Source of the DNA: Cryptomeria japonica
Lineage: Eukaryota > Streptophyta > Pinopsida > Cupressales > Cupressaceae
Assembly: GCF_030272615.1 (NCBI RefSeq)
Contig: NC_081409.1
Span: 208,057,190 to 208,121,189, forward strand
Reading direction: 5' to 3'
Length of the DNA stretch: 64,000 nucleotides
A program made the position numbers and the translations under genes. Under the pieces are notes generated by a model. That model ran no database searches and was not told the DNA's origin. It saw only the letters and a program-made list of their open reading frames with translations. Below are positions 46,924 through 57,494 of this stretch, piece after piece; the first letter of the stretch is position 1, and every line of letters begins with the position of its first letter.

Positions 46924-47110
46924 AGGCATTGCCTCATTCATAATACCACAAAGGGGTTTTTATTTTCTTTTCCCATTTAAAAATTTCTTGTGACTCCTTC
47001 ACATTTGGGTGATTTCTCCAAGGTTTCTATATTTCTCTTGGTAACATATACTTCATCAATAAACTTACTTACATTTTGTTTTTCTTTCCTTTCTCTTGTA
47101 TTTCCTTTCA
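46554..47110 (+). repeat. Element F 3' LTR
   Basis: 557 bp, from TCTTAGAATATTTAATC to TTTCCTTTCA. It is longer than the 5' LTR mainly because of a (CT)n run at 46854-46918, where the 5' copy has only a short CT/CA run. Confidence 0.9.
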
Positions 47111-47199
47111 CCCAAATGTGAAGGAGGCACAAGAACTTTTGAAAGGGGAAAAGAAAAGAAAAACCCCTTGTGTTATTATAAATGAGACAATGCCTAAAA

Positions 47200-47294
<95 letters not shown>

Positions 47295-47513
47295 CTTTAC
47301 AATAATGTCATTAAGCAGAAATGAAAGAGGAGACATCTCTTAAATAGAGATGAGGTGAGGAGTTACAAAGTAACTCCCAAATATATGAATTCCACCATTC
47401 ATAAAATGTGTGTGCCATGTGTCCACATCCTCTTAAGGAGGAAATCTAATATTCCTTAATAAAGGAAAATAAAAGAAATGACTTGTCCTCACACATGTAC
47501 TAGAGGACAAATT
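47111..47513 (-). repeat. Element F extra inverted LTR, piece 1
   Basis: The reverse complement of F's LTR begins abruptly at CCCAAATGTG, about 100 bases short of its U5 end, and is joined directly to the CA end of the plus-strand 3' LTR. TCA can be assigned to either side. It contains (GT)n at 47201-47219 and (GA)n at 47219-47292. It is cut at 47513 by element I (AAATT duplicated). Confidence 0.88.
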
Positions 47514-48731
47514 TGATGAATACTAAGAGGGGGGGGGTGAATTAGTACACCAAAAAATATTGTACTTAAACACTTTAATAGTCTAGCAGTAAACCAGTAA
47601 AACAGTTTAGCAAACAAACCAGTTAACACACATGCAAACCAAATAGAAAATAATGCATTCACCCACAGAAGAACAATCACCATAACACAAGAGATTTTGA
47701 CGTGGAAACCCAAATGGGAAAAACCACGGTGAGATGAAACTCATAAGTAACTATCTGTAGAATAGTAACTAGACCGGTTAAGGTCATACAATGTTCTTTA
47801 CCAGAACAGATCCTGTTAGGAATCTCAATCTCTATTAGGAGATAAGTCTGATTAAAGACTACCTTGTGAGAGGATTTCAGATCCACAGATGTGAACCACC
47901 TTGTTAGAGGATTTACAAAGGCTTTTCTGGGCCTACTCGGTTAAGGTTTTCTAACTTGTCAAAGATGTGAGTAATCAACAAGTGAATGATCTAGCAAATG
48001 GCACAGTCTGCTTGATTAGATCCACTGTAGCTCATAGCTAATGCATTTCAGCATTACTCCAGTCTTTAGTAACTCCTTACTCTGTTACAACTCATAGACT
48101 TGATCTTCTCAGTTAAGATCACACATTCAAGAGGTTTTTCAACCACTACAAAACCTAACAGCTATACTCGCATACTCTCTCTCTTTTCAAAACCCTAGAC
48201 ATGATGTCCTTAAAAGGAATCTGATTTCATGTCGGTCCAATAGGATTTTATTACAAGTTCCTAGGTTCATTGTATCTAGACACATTTGATAACACGACAC
48301 AAAGACACCATCAAAATGTCGGTGGATGGTAACTCATCAATAAAATATACTAGTTGGTAACTCATCACAGAGTATTATCAGTTTGTCCAACTTTCCAGTT
48401 ACTGGTTGGTGACTCAGAGTAATACCAGTTCAAACAAATTTTTGGTTGACAAAACTTGAAGACTGGGAAACTGATAACTGCCGCTTCTAGCTCCTTTGCT
48501 CTGCTCCGCTTGAGATCTTTAAACCGCTTGATCTTTCTATGCCACTTGGGTCTTTATACTGCTTGAGATCGGTAAACACTTTCTACATAACATTAATAGT
48601 CTAGACTACAACATAATACCGGTTTGGAATAAAATACCAGTTGAGTATAATTCATACATTCACAAAGTGATCTCATAGCAAGTGTGTGTCCATCAATGAA
48701 AATCACAACATAATCATCAAAAATGCCAACA
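47514..48731 (-). repeat. Element I 3' LTR
   Basis: 1218 bp. On the plus strand it starts TGATGAATACT and ends GCCAACA; on the minus strand it reads TGTTGGCATT...TTCATCA. It holds the shared GTGGTTTTTCCC motif in complement (47718-47733) and many CCGGT/CCAGT sites. Confidence 0.9.
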
Positions 48732-49034
48732 ATATCCCCCTTTGGCATTGATGGCAATACTTAGGAAAATTTTTGACTTCTAAGTGTTTTACAACAAAAT
48801 CATGCCATAAACAAAATTACTCCCCCTAAGCATATACACTATCCCTTTTGCAGACAATACAATGTATACTAATTTCTTACAAAGATAGACATGAAAGTAT
48901 ACATAGCATGCATCAAAATTTAAATACAGATACTACTCCCCATCAAAATTTTAAGTATACTACTCCCCCTTTGCCAACAATGACAAAGTACAGTTGAATA
49001 ACCCCTATTCTATTAGCTTTAACAAAATAAGAGT
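48732..49034 (-). other. Element I 3' untranslated part with repeated polypurine tracts
   Basis: On the minus strand the tracts are CAAAGGGGGAGTAG (48962-48974), TGGGGAGTAG (about 48935), TAGGGGGAGTAA (about 48820) and CCAAAGGGGGATAT next to the LTR (48732-48745). CAATGCCAAA and TTGGCAAAG surround them as in elements B, C and E. Confidence 0.8.
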
Positions 49035-52000
49035 TTATGACAATAGAGAGTGAAATTTGTCAAAAACGGATTTAAAGTCCTGCATAAATGTCTTCATGGA
49101 TAAAGACCATGATTCAAGCAATGAGGTAGCAACCTCATTCTCCGTTTGCATCTGATAAACCTACTCTTCCATGGCATCCAAGGTACTCATCTGTTGAGTG
49201 ACCGTTAGGGCATCCAGATTTAGATAGCATTTCTGAAGAATTTGTAGCCTTGGCAGTAGGACTAGTTGAAGTTCCTGCAAATTACGTGTCCAGTTGCTTA
49301 TCTCTGCCTCTATTCTTGTAGACTAGAGTTGAAACCAGTGAGCAATTTTTTCCATATGTGGAGAAGGAATCATATGGCATCTTGAAGGTGCAAATAAATG
49401 ACTGCATATCAGATTGCATTTTGTCCTTCTGAGTGAGCACATCATCACAGAATAAATGAGGTTGGAAAATCTTGCTGAGTAGTAGATTTCCCTCATCCAT
49501 TGCATCTTTGATGTCCTTTTGTGCCTTCTGAAGTTCTGACCAAATATCATTCAACTTCTTCACCAAGGCAATGTTCAGAGCCTTTTCATGCTCCTTCTTG
49601 GCATTTGTTTCTGCAACTTCTTCTAGGCTTTGGACCTGGTCTTCCACAACTGTACATAGAAGCTTTAATTGGGCAAGTGAGGAATCGGTACTGGGGAGGT
49701 TTGTACCGGGTATCAATTGGTGAGTGTTTCCACTGCAATTTGGATAACATCTTCCTCCTTTTTCCTCCTTAGAGCATCCAATTGCTCTTGAGAAAGCTTA
49801 ATGCTCTGCAGTAGCATTGATTCATTTGCAGACTGAAGGTCAATAGGACTGGTAATGTTAGCCGGTTTGGCTTGACTACCAGTTGCCTTTGGAGTCTCCA
49901 TCTGAGTGCTTTGTGCCACTTCTTCTTTCTCTTTGGCTCTTTTCTTATCTTCTTCTGCCTTATTTTTCTCTTCTTCTTTCTGCTTCTCTTCCTCTTCATC
50001 CTTCTTCTTCTTCTCTTCTTCCTGCTTCTTCTTCTCTTGCTCCTTTTTCTTCTCCTCTTCCTTTCTCTTCTCCTCTTCCTTTTTCTTCTCCTCTTCCTTT
50101 TCTGCTTCCTTCTTGTTCTTCTTCTCATCCTCTTGTTTCTTATTCTCCTCTTCTTTTCTCTTTTCTTCCTCTTTCTTTTTCTTCTCATCATCTTTCTTCT
50201 TTTCCTGTTCTGCCTATTTTGTCTTTTCTTTCTCCTGTATCTTCTTCTCTTCCTCTGCCTGTTTTCTCTTGTCTTCCTTTTGTTTCTCCTGACCTTCTAT
50301 TTTTACTGGTGTATCCAGAGTAACATTGTCACCTTTTAAGGCACCAACATCAATCGGTTCCATTTGAGTGGTGACTGGTTCTCCTTCACTGTAGTATACT
50401 TCATCCAGTTGAGTGATTTCAGGTTCTTGCTCTGCTTTCCTGTTGGCTTCAGCCACTTCATGCAGCCTTAAAGTTGATTGAGCAAGGGAGTGGGTATCTT
50501 TGACCACTTCCAAAACTTTTCCTTCCAATAATAGGAGTCTTCTTCTTCTCATGAAGAAGAGGCCCTTATATCTCTCCACCACTTCATATAGTTCTGTTTT
50601 AGGCATATCAGGAAAGTATTGTGCAAATACTTCCTCTCTTATTTATTGTTCCTTTTTTATGGCAATGCGCCACTTGTTGTCTAAAGAATTATACAAAGAA
50701 TCAGGTGTCTTAGGCTTAATTTATGAAGGCCACCAGTCATTAATACATAAATAATTGATAACTTCTTGTTCAACTTATTTCTTTTCATCATCATTAAAAT
50801 CATCAAAGCACTCTTTCAAACCACCAAGTACTTTTCTTCTAATATTCTTAATTGTTCTTTGACAATGTGTCAAAGGTTTGTAAGAGGAAATATCAATATT
50901 TACCGGTGCCGATGTTGCCGGTTCATTCTTTGTCTTTTTCCTCATTTGCCTAGTCTTCTTAGGCTGTTCATCATACACAGTGTCCTCCGAGTCTGGTGTA
51001 TTGCTTTTTGTCTTCCGCTTCCTCTTAAAGACTTTGGTAGGTGCCGCTTCCGATTTATTCTTTACTGGTGACCGCTTGGTCACTTTGGGACTTGCTGGAG
51101 TAACCGGTGTCAATGCTGAAGGCATTGCCTTTCCCTTCTTTACTGAGGGTTCTTGAATAGGTGTAACCCTTTCTAGATAGGTGTTGGTTCTCTTTGCTTT
51201 TGGTTCAAGAGGTGAGGCAAGTAGGGTAGAGGCATATCCATCCAACATATCATACATTACCTCATATCCCATTGGTTCCACTTCTTCTTGTTTAGGCTCA
51301 ACCGCCTCCATTATGCACTCATCAACTTTGATGGTGAAGCAGATGTCTTCCTCATAATTTTTGACTATATCACCAGATATTCTTACCCTTTGGTTCATTT
51401 TGCATCTGAACTCATCAAAGTATTTTTTCAACACTTTCGAATAGCTAGTTCCAACTACTTGTAGGCTTTCCTTGATTTTCTTTGTCACCGGTTGGTCAGT
51501 TGACCATTGAATATCACCTACTCCAGGAAAGTAGCCTTGGAAGTAAAAGAACAACCCAACCAGTAGTTGTTCGAACTTAAATCTCAGTGCATTGTCCTAT
51601 TTGATTGACTTGAGATTCAACAGAAGTTGTCTTTGCATACAAGTGCATAGATCAAACGATGCATCTTCCTTGATCATCCTATAGGCGGCATTTATTGCTG
51701 TAGCAGAGACATAGTTGATTCTGTTGGCATGGAACATTCGGTAACCTATCACCATACATGCATATTTGACAAGATTGTCCTTGATTGAATTGATAGTCAT
51801 TCCTCGTGAATCTCTTATAGAACCAGTGAGCTTAGTCATTTCTGTCTTGCTAATCTTTCTTAGGGCTGGCACTTCACCGACGTTACAGAAACCGGTGATG
51901 GCATGAATCACTTCTGGTGTGATATCATGTGTCCACTCTAAGTACATCTTATCACCATGTACTCTGATTAGAATAATGTGAATGTGATCATCCGAAAATT

Positions 52001-52274
52001 CTTCAAGAAAATAGATTGCGTTGTGAAGTTTCTTCTTTTCCAGAATGCTAAATTCCGGTTTAATCTTCTTATCCTTTCCGCATAACAGACTCAACTGGGA
52101 ATGGATCATTAGAGATCCTAGGTCTTCAATCTTGCAGTCAATGAAATCTGAAATGCCTTCTTCCACTATGACACCAGCAGGTATTTGAGATAGGGTATTG
52201 TATTTTGCCTTCCATTGAATGAATTCTATAGAATCAACGGGTGCACTAGAGCTAGCATGTGATGCTAAAGCCAT
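49035..52274 (-). pseudogene. Element I ORF2: long protein of unknown function
   Basis: About 1,080 codons from ATG at 52274 (MALASHASSSAPVD) to TAA at 49035. The N-terminal 380 residues match ORF2 of element E: SIP/IPAGV near the start, then ALRFKFEQLLVGLFFYFQ, GDIQW and PMGYEV. A Lys/Arg-rich middle follows, with a roughly 100-residue run of almost pure Glu/Lys/Arg (49915-50225), then a Gln/Leu helical part. Stops include TAG at 51597, several between 50650 and 50775, TAG near 50216 and TAG near 49160. Frameshifts lie near 49270 and 49710. Family unknown; nothing suggests an enzyme. Confidence 0.72.
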
Positions 52275-52718
52275 GATAAACAGAGAATTTTGAAAAATAC
52301 CTCCGTAGATCAAAATTTAGGGCTTCACAATTTGAACTTTGCTACACACTCCTTCGGTTGCAGAAATACTGCTTTGCATTCTACACTTCTCCAACAGATG
52401 TTTGCTTCAGATTCTTCTTTAGGATTTTGATAAATTCTTTGAATCGTAATGTAAATTGCTTTTCTTCGCTATGTGCTTGAAAAATTCTTCACTTGTGAAC
52501 TTGATAAGTGAAAAATAACTTTGAAAAATTCTTTTATACAAGTTATTCACCTACCACAATAAATGCTCCACTATTAGGGCATAAACCCTAATTTGCCTTT
52601 TACCATTTCTGGTCTTCTGCCAACTGACAGGTATCACATACCAGTTAAGGTCTTTTACTGGTGTCAATCGGGGGTTTGTGATATTTCACCATTTGCTCCC
52701 CCTAAGCTTTTCTGATGC
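52275..52718 (-). other. Element I spacer between ORF1 and ORF2
   Basis: About 440 bases, AT-rich, no coding frame. Its length equals the spacer in element E, which suggests a conserved function such as a leader for ORF2. Confidence 0.5.
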
Positions 52719-53999
52719 TTAGTTTGCCGGTTCAGTGACTTCCACACTAGGTGCAGAAACCAGTTCTTCTTGAATCACTTCTTCTGGCTTCTTCTTCCAG
52801 GTTTTCTTCATATTTGCTTGAATAGTTTCAACATCACTATTTTCTTCCGGAGTGACTGGTATATCATCTGATATACTCTTTCTACTTCTGTAGAATCTTG
52901 CAGAATGACCCAGTTTGTTGCAATGATAGCAAACCATTCTAGGTGCTCTCCAAGGTCCATTATTCATGTTTCCATTCTTCCTTCTACATGTTGTAGCAGT
53001 GTGACCATGACCATGAAAAATCACATAGATTGCTCTCCATCCGGTTGCTGCTTGATAGCCACCGCTACCTGACTGATGACTATAGGTATTAAACCGGTTT
53101 AGGTTCCGGTTCCTAGAGGGTTCAGGAAAAACTCATTGATTCCTTTGAGGATACCTTCCGGTATTGTGCATGATAGACCTGCAGTCAAATTCTCTATGCC
53201 CAAACTTGTTGCATGCATAACAATTACCATTGAATCTATTGGATCTAGGCTTATCGTTTAGAAAATAAGGAAAATTATTGTAAGCCTTAGTTCTACATAC
53301 ATTAGTAGTGTGTCCTTCCTTGAGACAGTTAAAGCAAACAGGTTTGAACTTTTGCTTACCTTTATTCTTTGATGCCTGTTGTTTCTTTGATGCTCCACTT
53401 TTTGTTCCAGAGGTCTCACCTTCCTCATATTTAGAGAAACCAAGTCCATTGGTATTCTTTACCAGTTTAGCTGATTCAAGCTTTTGTTCTAGCTTGACAG
53501 AGCTCTTATTGAATTTGGCAAGTATTTCCTTTGACTCAGTGAGTTCTTTGAAAATGGCAGCATTGGATTCCTTCAAGGATACATTCTCAGAGATAGCCAT
53601 GTTTAGTTCACCTTGCACTTCTTCTTTTTCCATTTTGCTTCCATGAAGATGAGCGGTAAGTGCACTGATCTCTTGCTTCAGCTTGGAGATCTCATGATCT
53701 TTGTCTTTTACCAGATTTTCAGCTTTCCTCTGGTTCTCAAGCTCCTAACACATTTTGATAGTTAGGCCTTGAAATTCCCTTCTTAGTTTGGCATTGGACT
53801 CATTCAGTTTTTCAACTTCTTGAATTAGGGCTTCCATGTCCACTTCATCAAAAGTACTATTTTTAGTTAGCTCCATTAGTTTTTTAGCATGCTCTCTTCT
53901 TTTTTCCTGAGAGGCCTTATATTTGGCCATAAGTTCATCATAGGCTTGCTTAGACTGAGTGAGCTGATGAGTAAGTTCCCTCACAGTGTATTCCCCTAT
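52719..53999 (-). pseudogene. Element I ORF1: coiled-coil protein with four zinc knuckles (gag-like)
   Basis: About 427 codons in one frame. The position matching the ATG of element E is ATA here (53999-53997), so the start codon is lost. The long charged coiled coil (about residues 1-180) is interrupted by a TAG at 53745; further on a TGA lies at 53133. Knuckles are CFNCLKEGHTTNVC (intact), CYACNKFGHREFDC (intact), a third worn down to HGHGHTATTC, and CYHCNKLGHSARFY (last Cys now Tyr). Together with element E this shows an ancestor with four CCHC boxes. Confidence 0.8.
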
Positions 54000-54035
54000 A
54001 TCTCTTTCTAAGTGGTTAGACTTATAGAAAGGTTG

Positions 54036-54047
54036 GCTCTGATACCA
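54036..54047 (-). other. Element I primer-binding site
   Basis: On the minus strand TGGTATCAGAGC, canonical initiator tRNA-Met type, lies two bases inside the 5' LTR boundary at 54050. Confidence 0.9.
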
Positions 54048-54049
54048 AT

Positions 54050-55280
54050 TGATGAATACTAAGAGGGGGGGTGAATTAGTATACCAAAAAATATTGTACT
54101 TAAACACTTTAATAGTCTAGCAGTAAACCGGTAAAACATTTTAGCAAACAAACCGGTTAACACACATGCAAACCAAATAGCAAATAATGCGTTCAACCAT
54201 AGAAGCACAATCACCATAACACAAGAGATTTTGATGTAAAAACCCAAATGGGAAAAACCATGGTGAGATGAAACTCACAAGTAACTATTTGCAGAATAGT
54301 AACCAAACCGGTTAAGGTCAGATCGGTTAAGGTCATACAATGTTCTTTACCAGAACAGATCCTATTAGGAATCTCAATCTCTGTTAGGAGATAAGTCTGA
54401 TTAAAGACTACATTGTGAGAGGATTTTAGATCCACAGATGTGAACCACCTTGTTAGAGGATTTACAAAGGCTTTTCTGGGCCTACCCAGTTAAGGGTTTC
54501 TAACTTGTCAAAGATGTGAGTAATCAACAAGTGAATGATCTAGCAAATGGCAAAGTCTGCTTGATTAGATCCATTGTAGCTCATAGCTAATGCATTTCAA
54601 CATTACTTTAGTCTTCAGTAACTCCTTACTCTATTACAACTCACAGACTTGATCTTCTCAGTTAAGATCACACATTCAAGAGGTTTTTCAACCACTACAA
54701 AACCTAACAGCTATACTCGCATACTCTCTCTCTTTCTAAAACCCTAGACATGATGTCCTTAAAAGGAATCTGATTTCATGTCGGTCCAATAGGATTTCAT
54801 TACAAGTTCCTAGGTTCATTGTATCTAGACACATTTAATAACACGGCACAAAGACACCATCAAAATGTCGGTGGATGGTAACTCATCACAAAAATATACT
54901 GGTTGGTAACTCATCACAGAGTATTGCCGGTTTGTCTGACTTTTCGGTTACTGGTTGGTGACTCAGAGTAATACCGGTTCAAACAGATTTCTAGTTGACA
55001 AAACTTGAAGACTGGGAAACTGTTAACTACCGCTTCTAGCTCCTTTGCTCTGCTCTGCTTGAGATCTTTAAACCACTTGATCTTTCTATGCCGCTTGGGT
55101 CTTTATACCGCTTGAGATTAGTAAACACTTTCTGCATAACATTAATAGTCTATACTACAACATAATACCAATTTGGAACAAAATACCGGTTGAGAATAAT
55201 TCATACATTCACAAAGTGATCTCATAGCAAGTGTGTGTCCATCAATGACAATCACAACATAATCATAAAAAATGCCAACA
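54050..55280 (-). repeat. Element I 5' LTR
   Basis: 1231 bp, nearly the same sequence as 47514-48731. It ends (plus strand) AATGCCAACA before the AAATT duplication. Confidence 0.9.
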
Positions 55281-55285
55281 AAATT

Positions 55286-55363
55286 ACATGTAGGGATTCC
55301 AAAGGAATATCCTAAACTAAATACAAATAAACCTAAGCCAAGTAAAGATTAAATATTCTAACA
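55286..55363 (-). repeat. Element F extra inverted LTR, piece 2 (U3 end)
   Basis: Continuation of the inverted LTR after element I: ACATGTAGGGATTCC through AAATATTCTAACA. On the minus strand this is the very start of the LTR (TGTTAGAATATTTAATC), directly followed by the CATCC duplication and B's gag. Confidence 0.9.
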
Positions 55364-55368
55364 CATCC

Positions 55369-55946
55369 TTTATGGATAAAGTGAATGAACTTCTTATGAA
55401 TATCAGATGTGCTGATGAAACTCTTGAGGAAGATGAGATTGTTGCTAAGGTGCTGAGATCCTTGCCTTCTACTTACAAAGATAATGTTGCTGCTATTGAT
55501 GAGATCTAGAGTGTGAGTACTATGACAAGAGATATGTTGGTCAGTAAGATAGCTACATTTGAGTTGAGAGAATTTGGTGAATCACATGGTAAATTGGAGA
55601 CTACATTTAAAGCCTATGTATCTAGGAAGTAGCTATATGATCCGAGAGAGAGTTCATCTAGGGTCTCTAGATATGAGAGATAAAAGAGAGAGATGGAAGA
55701 GCAGGAGAAAGAAGTGGATGAGATTGAAGCACTTATTGCTTGGAGATTGCCTTAGGGAGCTGGTAAGTATGATGGGAAGTTACCTTTGAAATGTTTCTCT
55801 TGTAATAAGATAGGACATTTTTCTTTTGGGTGTCCTAAAAGAATGTCTAGGTATGATAAGCATGAAAGACATGATAGATTTGATAAGAATGATAGATATG
55901 AGAAGCATGACATGTATGATAAACCCTATAAGCCTAACCGGAAGTA
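55369..55946 (+). pseudogene. gag: Element B gag, C-terminal part with zinc knuckle
   Basis: Continues the gag frame from 27296 (FMDKVNELLMNIR, DEIVAKVLRSLP). An intact knuckle, CFSCNKIGHFSFGC, lies at 55792-55836, followed by an unusual Asp/His/Arg/Lys/Tyr repeat (KHERHDRFDKNDRYEKHD). Stops lie at about 55507, 55630, 55681, 55753 and 55945, mostly TAG. Confidence 0.87.
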
Positions 55947-57494
55947 AATACATCAGAAGAGATGCTATTATGTTGTTGATGAAGGTGTGACAAATGGGGA
56001 ATTAGAGAATCAAAATTCAGGAGATGAATTTGTATTTATTGCTATCAAGGAAGATGATTTGGTACCAGTGAATGCTACAAGCTGCATTTTTGAGGAGAAA
56101 GATGAATGGGTAATTGACAATAGTTGTTCTCATCATATGACAAGTGATAAAAGTAAATTTGTGAATATGGAAAGGTACGATGGTGGTATAGTAAGAATTG
56201 GGGATGATCAAGCTTGTGTGATTTGTGGTAGAGGTTTTATATCTTTTGATGGTAAGAATAATACCAATGATGTCTTATATGTTGACGGTTTGAAGAATAA
56301 TATTTTGAGTGTTGGATTAATGGTTGACAAGGGATATAATTTGCAATTCAAGAATGGTAAATGCAAGCTTCTGAATGCCTCGAGTATAGAGATTGCAATA
56401 GGGACTAAGACCAAAGGTAATATCTTTCACTTGAATGTCGGTGAGAAAAGTTGGTTGATTGCTTACATAGATGAAAGTTGGCTATGGCATAGAAGGATGT
56501 GTCATGTTAATTTTGACTACATGATAAGGATAATTTGTACTCAATTTGTTAGAGATTTTCCTAAGATTGTGAAGCCCTCTAATCCGCTATCTAAAGAATG
56601 TCAGTTGGGAAAGAAAATAATAACTTCATTTAAAAGTAAGCTATATACATCTAATGGATTATTAGATCTTGTGCATACTAACTTGTATGGTCCTACATGA
56701 GTGAGAAGCATGTAGGGTGACAATTATTTCATTTTGTTGATTGATGACTACTCTAGAATGATGTGGGTGACTTTTCTAAGGGAGAAATAAGAAGAATTGG
56801 AGAAATTCAAGATATTCAAAGCTAAGGTAGAGACTGAGATAGGATTGAAGTTGAAGTGTCTGAAATCTGATAGAGGAGGAGAATTCATATCTAGTGAGTT
56901 TGATAATTTTGTGAGAGGAATGGGATTAGAAGACAATTATCTACTCCTAGAACCCCTTAGCAGAATGGAGTTGTTGAAAGGAAGAACAAAACAATTTTGA
57001 ATGTTGCGAGAACTATGCTGATTGAAGGAAATATTGTGCAAACCTTTTGGAAACAAGTTGTTAGCACTGCTATTTACATATTCATCAAGTGAATATAAAA
57101 GGTGATTCCAATAAGACTCCTTATGAGCTATGGTTTGGCCATGTTCCTATAGTTAGATATTTCAAAGTTTTTGGAAGCAAATGTTATATAAAAAGAGATG
57201 AGGATATAGGAAAGTTTGATGCAAGACGTGATGAAGGAATCTTCTTCAGATATTCTACTAAGAGAAATGCCTATTGGTGTTACAATAAGAGGTTGAAGAA
57301 GATAGTGGAAAGTGCAAATGTGAAGGTTCATGAATTTCATGGGAAGAAAATCAGAGCATGCATATATGAGATTGATGATCAGGATATTGTTTCTAAGCTT
57401 GCATAGACTGAGATCCTGAAGTAGAGTGATCTGGTGGAGACAATTAGTCCAGATATTGCTGCTGCCAGTGAAGAATTTTAAGATCCCGAGAATC
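55947..57494 (+). pseudogene. pol: Element B protease and integrase
   Basis: The protease box reads WVIDNSCSHHMTS at 56107-56145; the catalytic D-S-G has become D-N-S. The integrase zinc-binding part (WHRRMCHVN) lies at about 56485. The first catalytic Asp is Asn (HTNLYGP, about 56675), while KSDRGGEF keeps the second (about 56868). Stops lie at 56698, about 56713 and 56788, and the frame shifts near 56950 and again around 57085. GSKCYIKR and the later linker run to about 57414. Confidence 0.86.

Larger units (their letters stand above)
47514..55280 (-). mobile_element. Element I: pol-less LTR retroelement with two ORFs, minus strand
   Basis: 7.8 kb, flanked by AAATT (47509-47513 and 55281-55285). 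Reading on the minus strand: LTR, canonical primer site, ORF1 (coiled coil and zinc knuckles), ORF2 (long unrecognised protein), repeated polypurine tracts, LTR. No pol motifs exist anywhere in it. Its ORFs align with those of element E along their length, yet the proteins are well diverged, so the two-ORF plan is older than either copy. Confidence 0.9.
27297..55363 (+). mobile_element. Element F: Ty1/copia element with an extra inverted LTR, inserted in B's gag
   Basis: Flanked by CATCC (27292-27296 and 55364-55368). It comprises a 5' LTR, PBS, leader, gag, PR, INT, RT, RNase H, PPT and 3' LTR in plus orientation, then a partial LTR in minus orientation whose U3 end forms the right boundary. 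Both outer ends are therefore U3 (TGTTAG type), whereas a normal insertion has U3 at one side and U5 at the other. It is interrupted by G (in INT), H (in RT) and I (in the inverted LTR). Its pol differs clearly from B and C; the YADD box and the DILTKPL ending fit another copia lineage. Confidence 0.88.

Noticed and set aside
49872-50339. Leu/Phe/Ser-rich plus-strand frames that look like membrane proteins
   Set aside because: They are the complement of the Glu/Lys-rich part of element I ORF2, which is in frame with conserved sequence on the minus strand.
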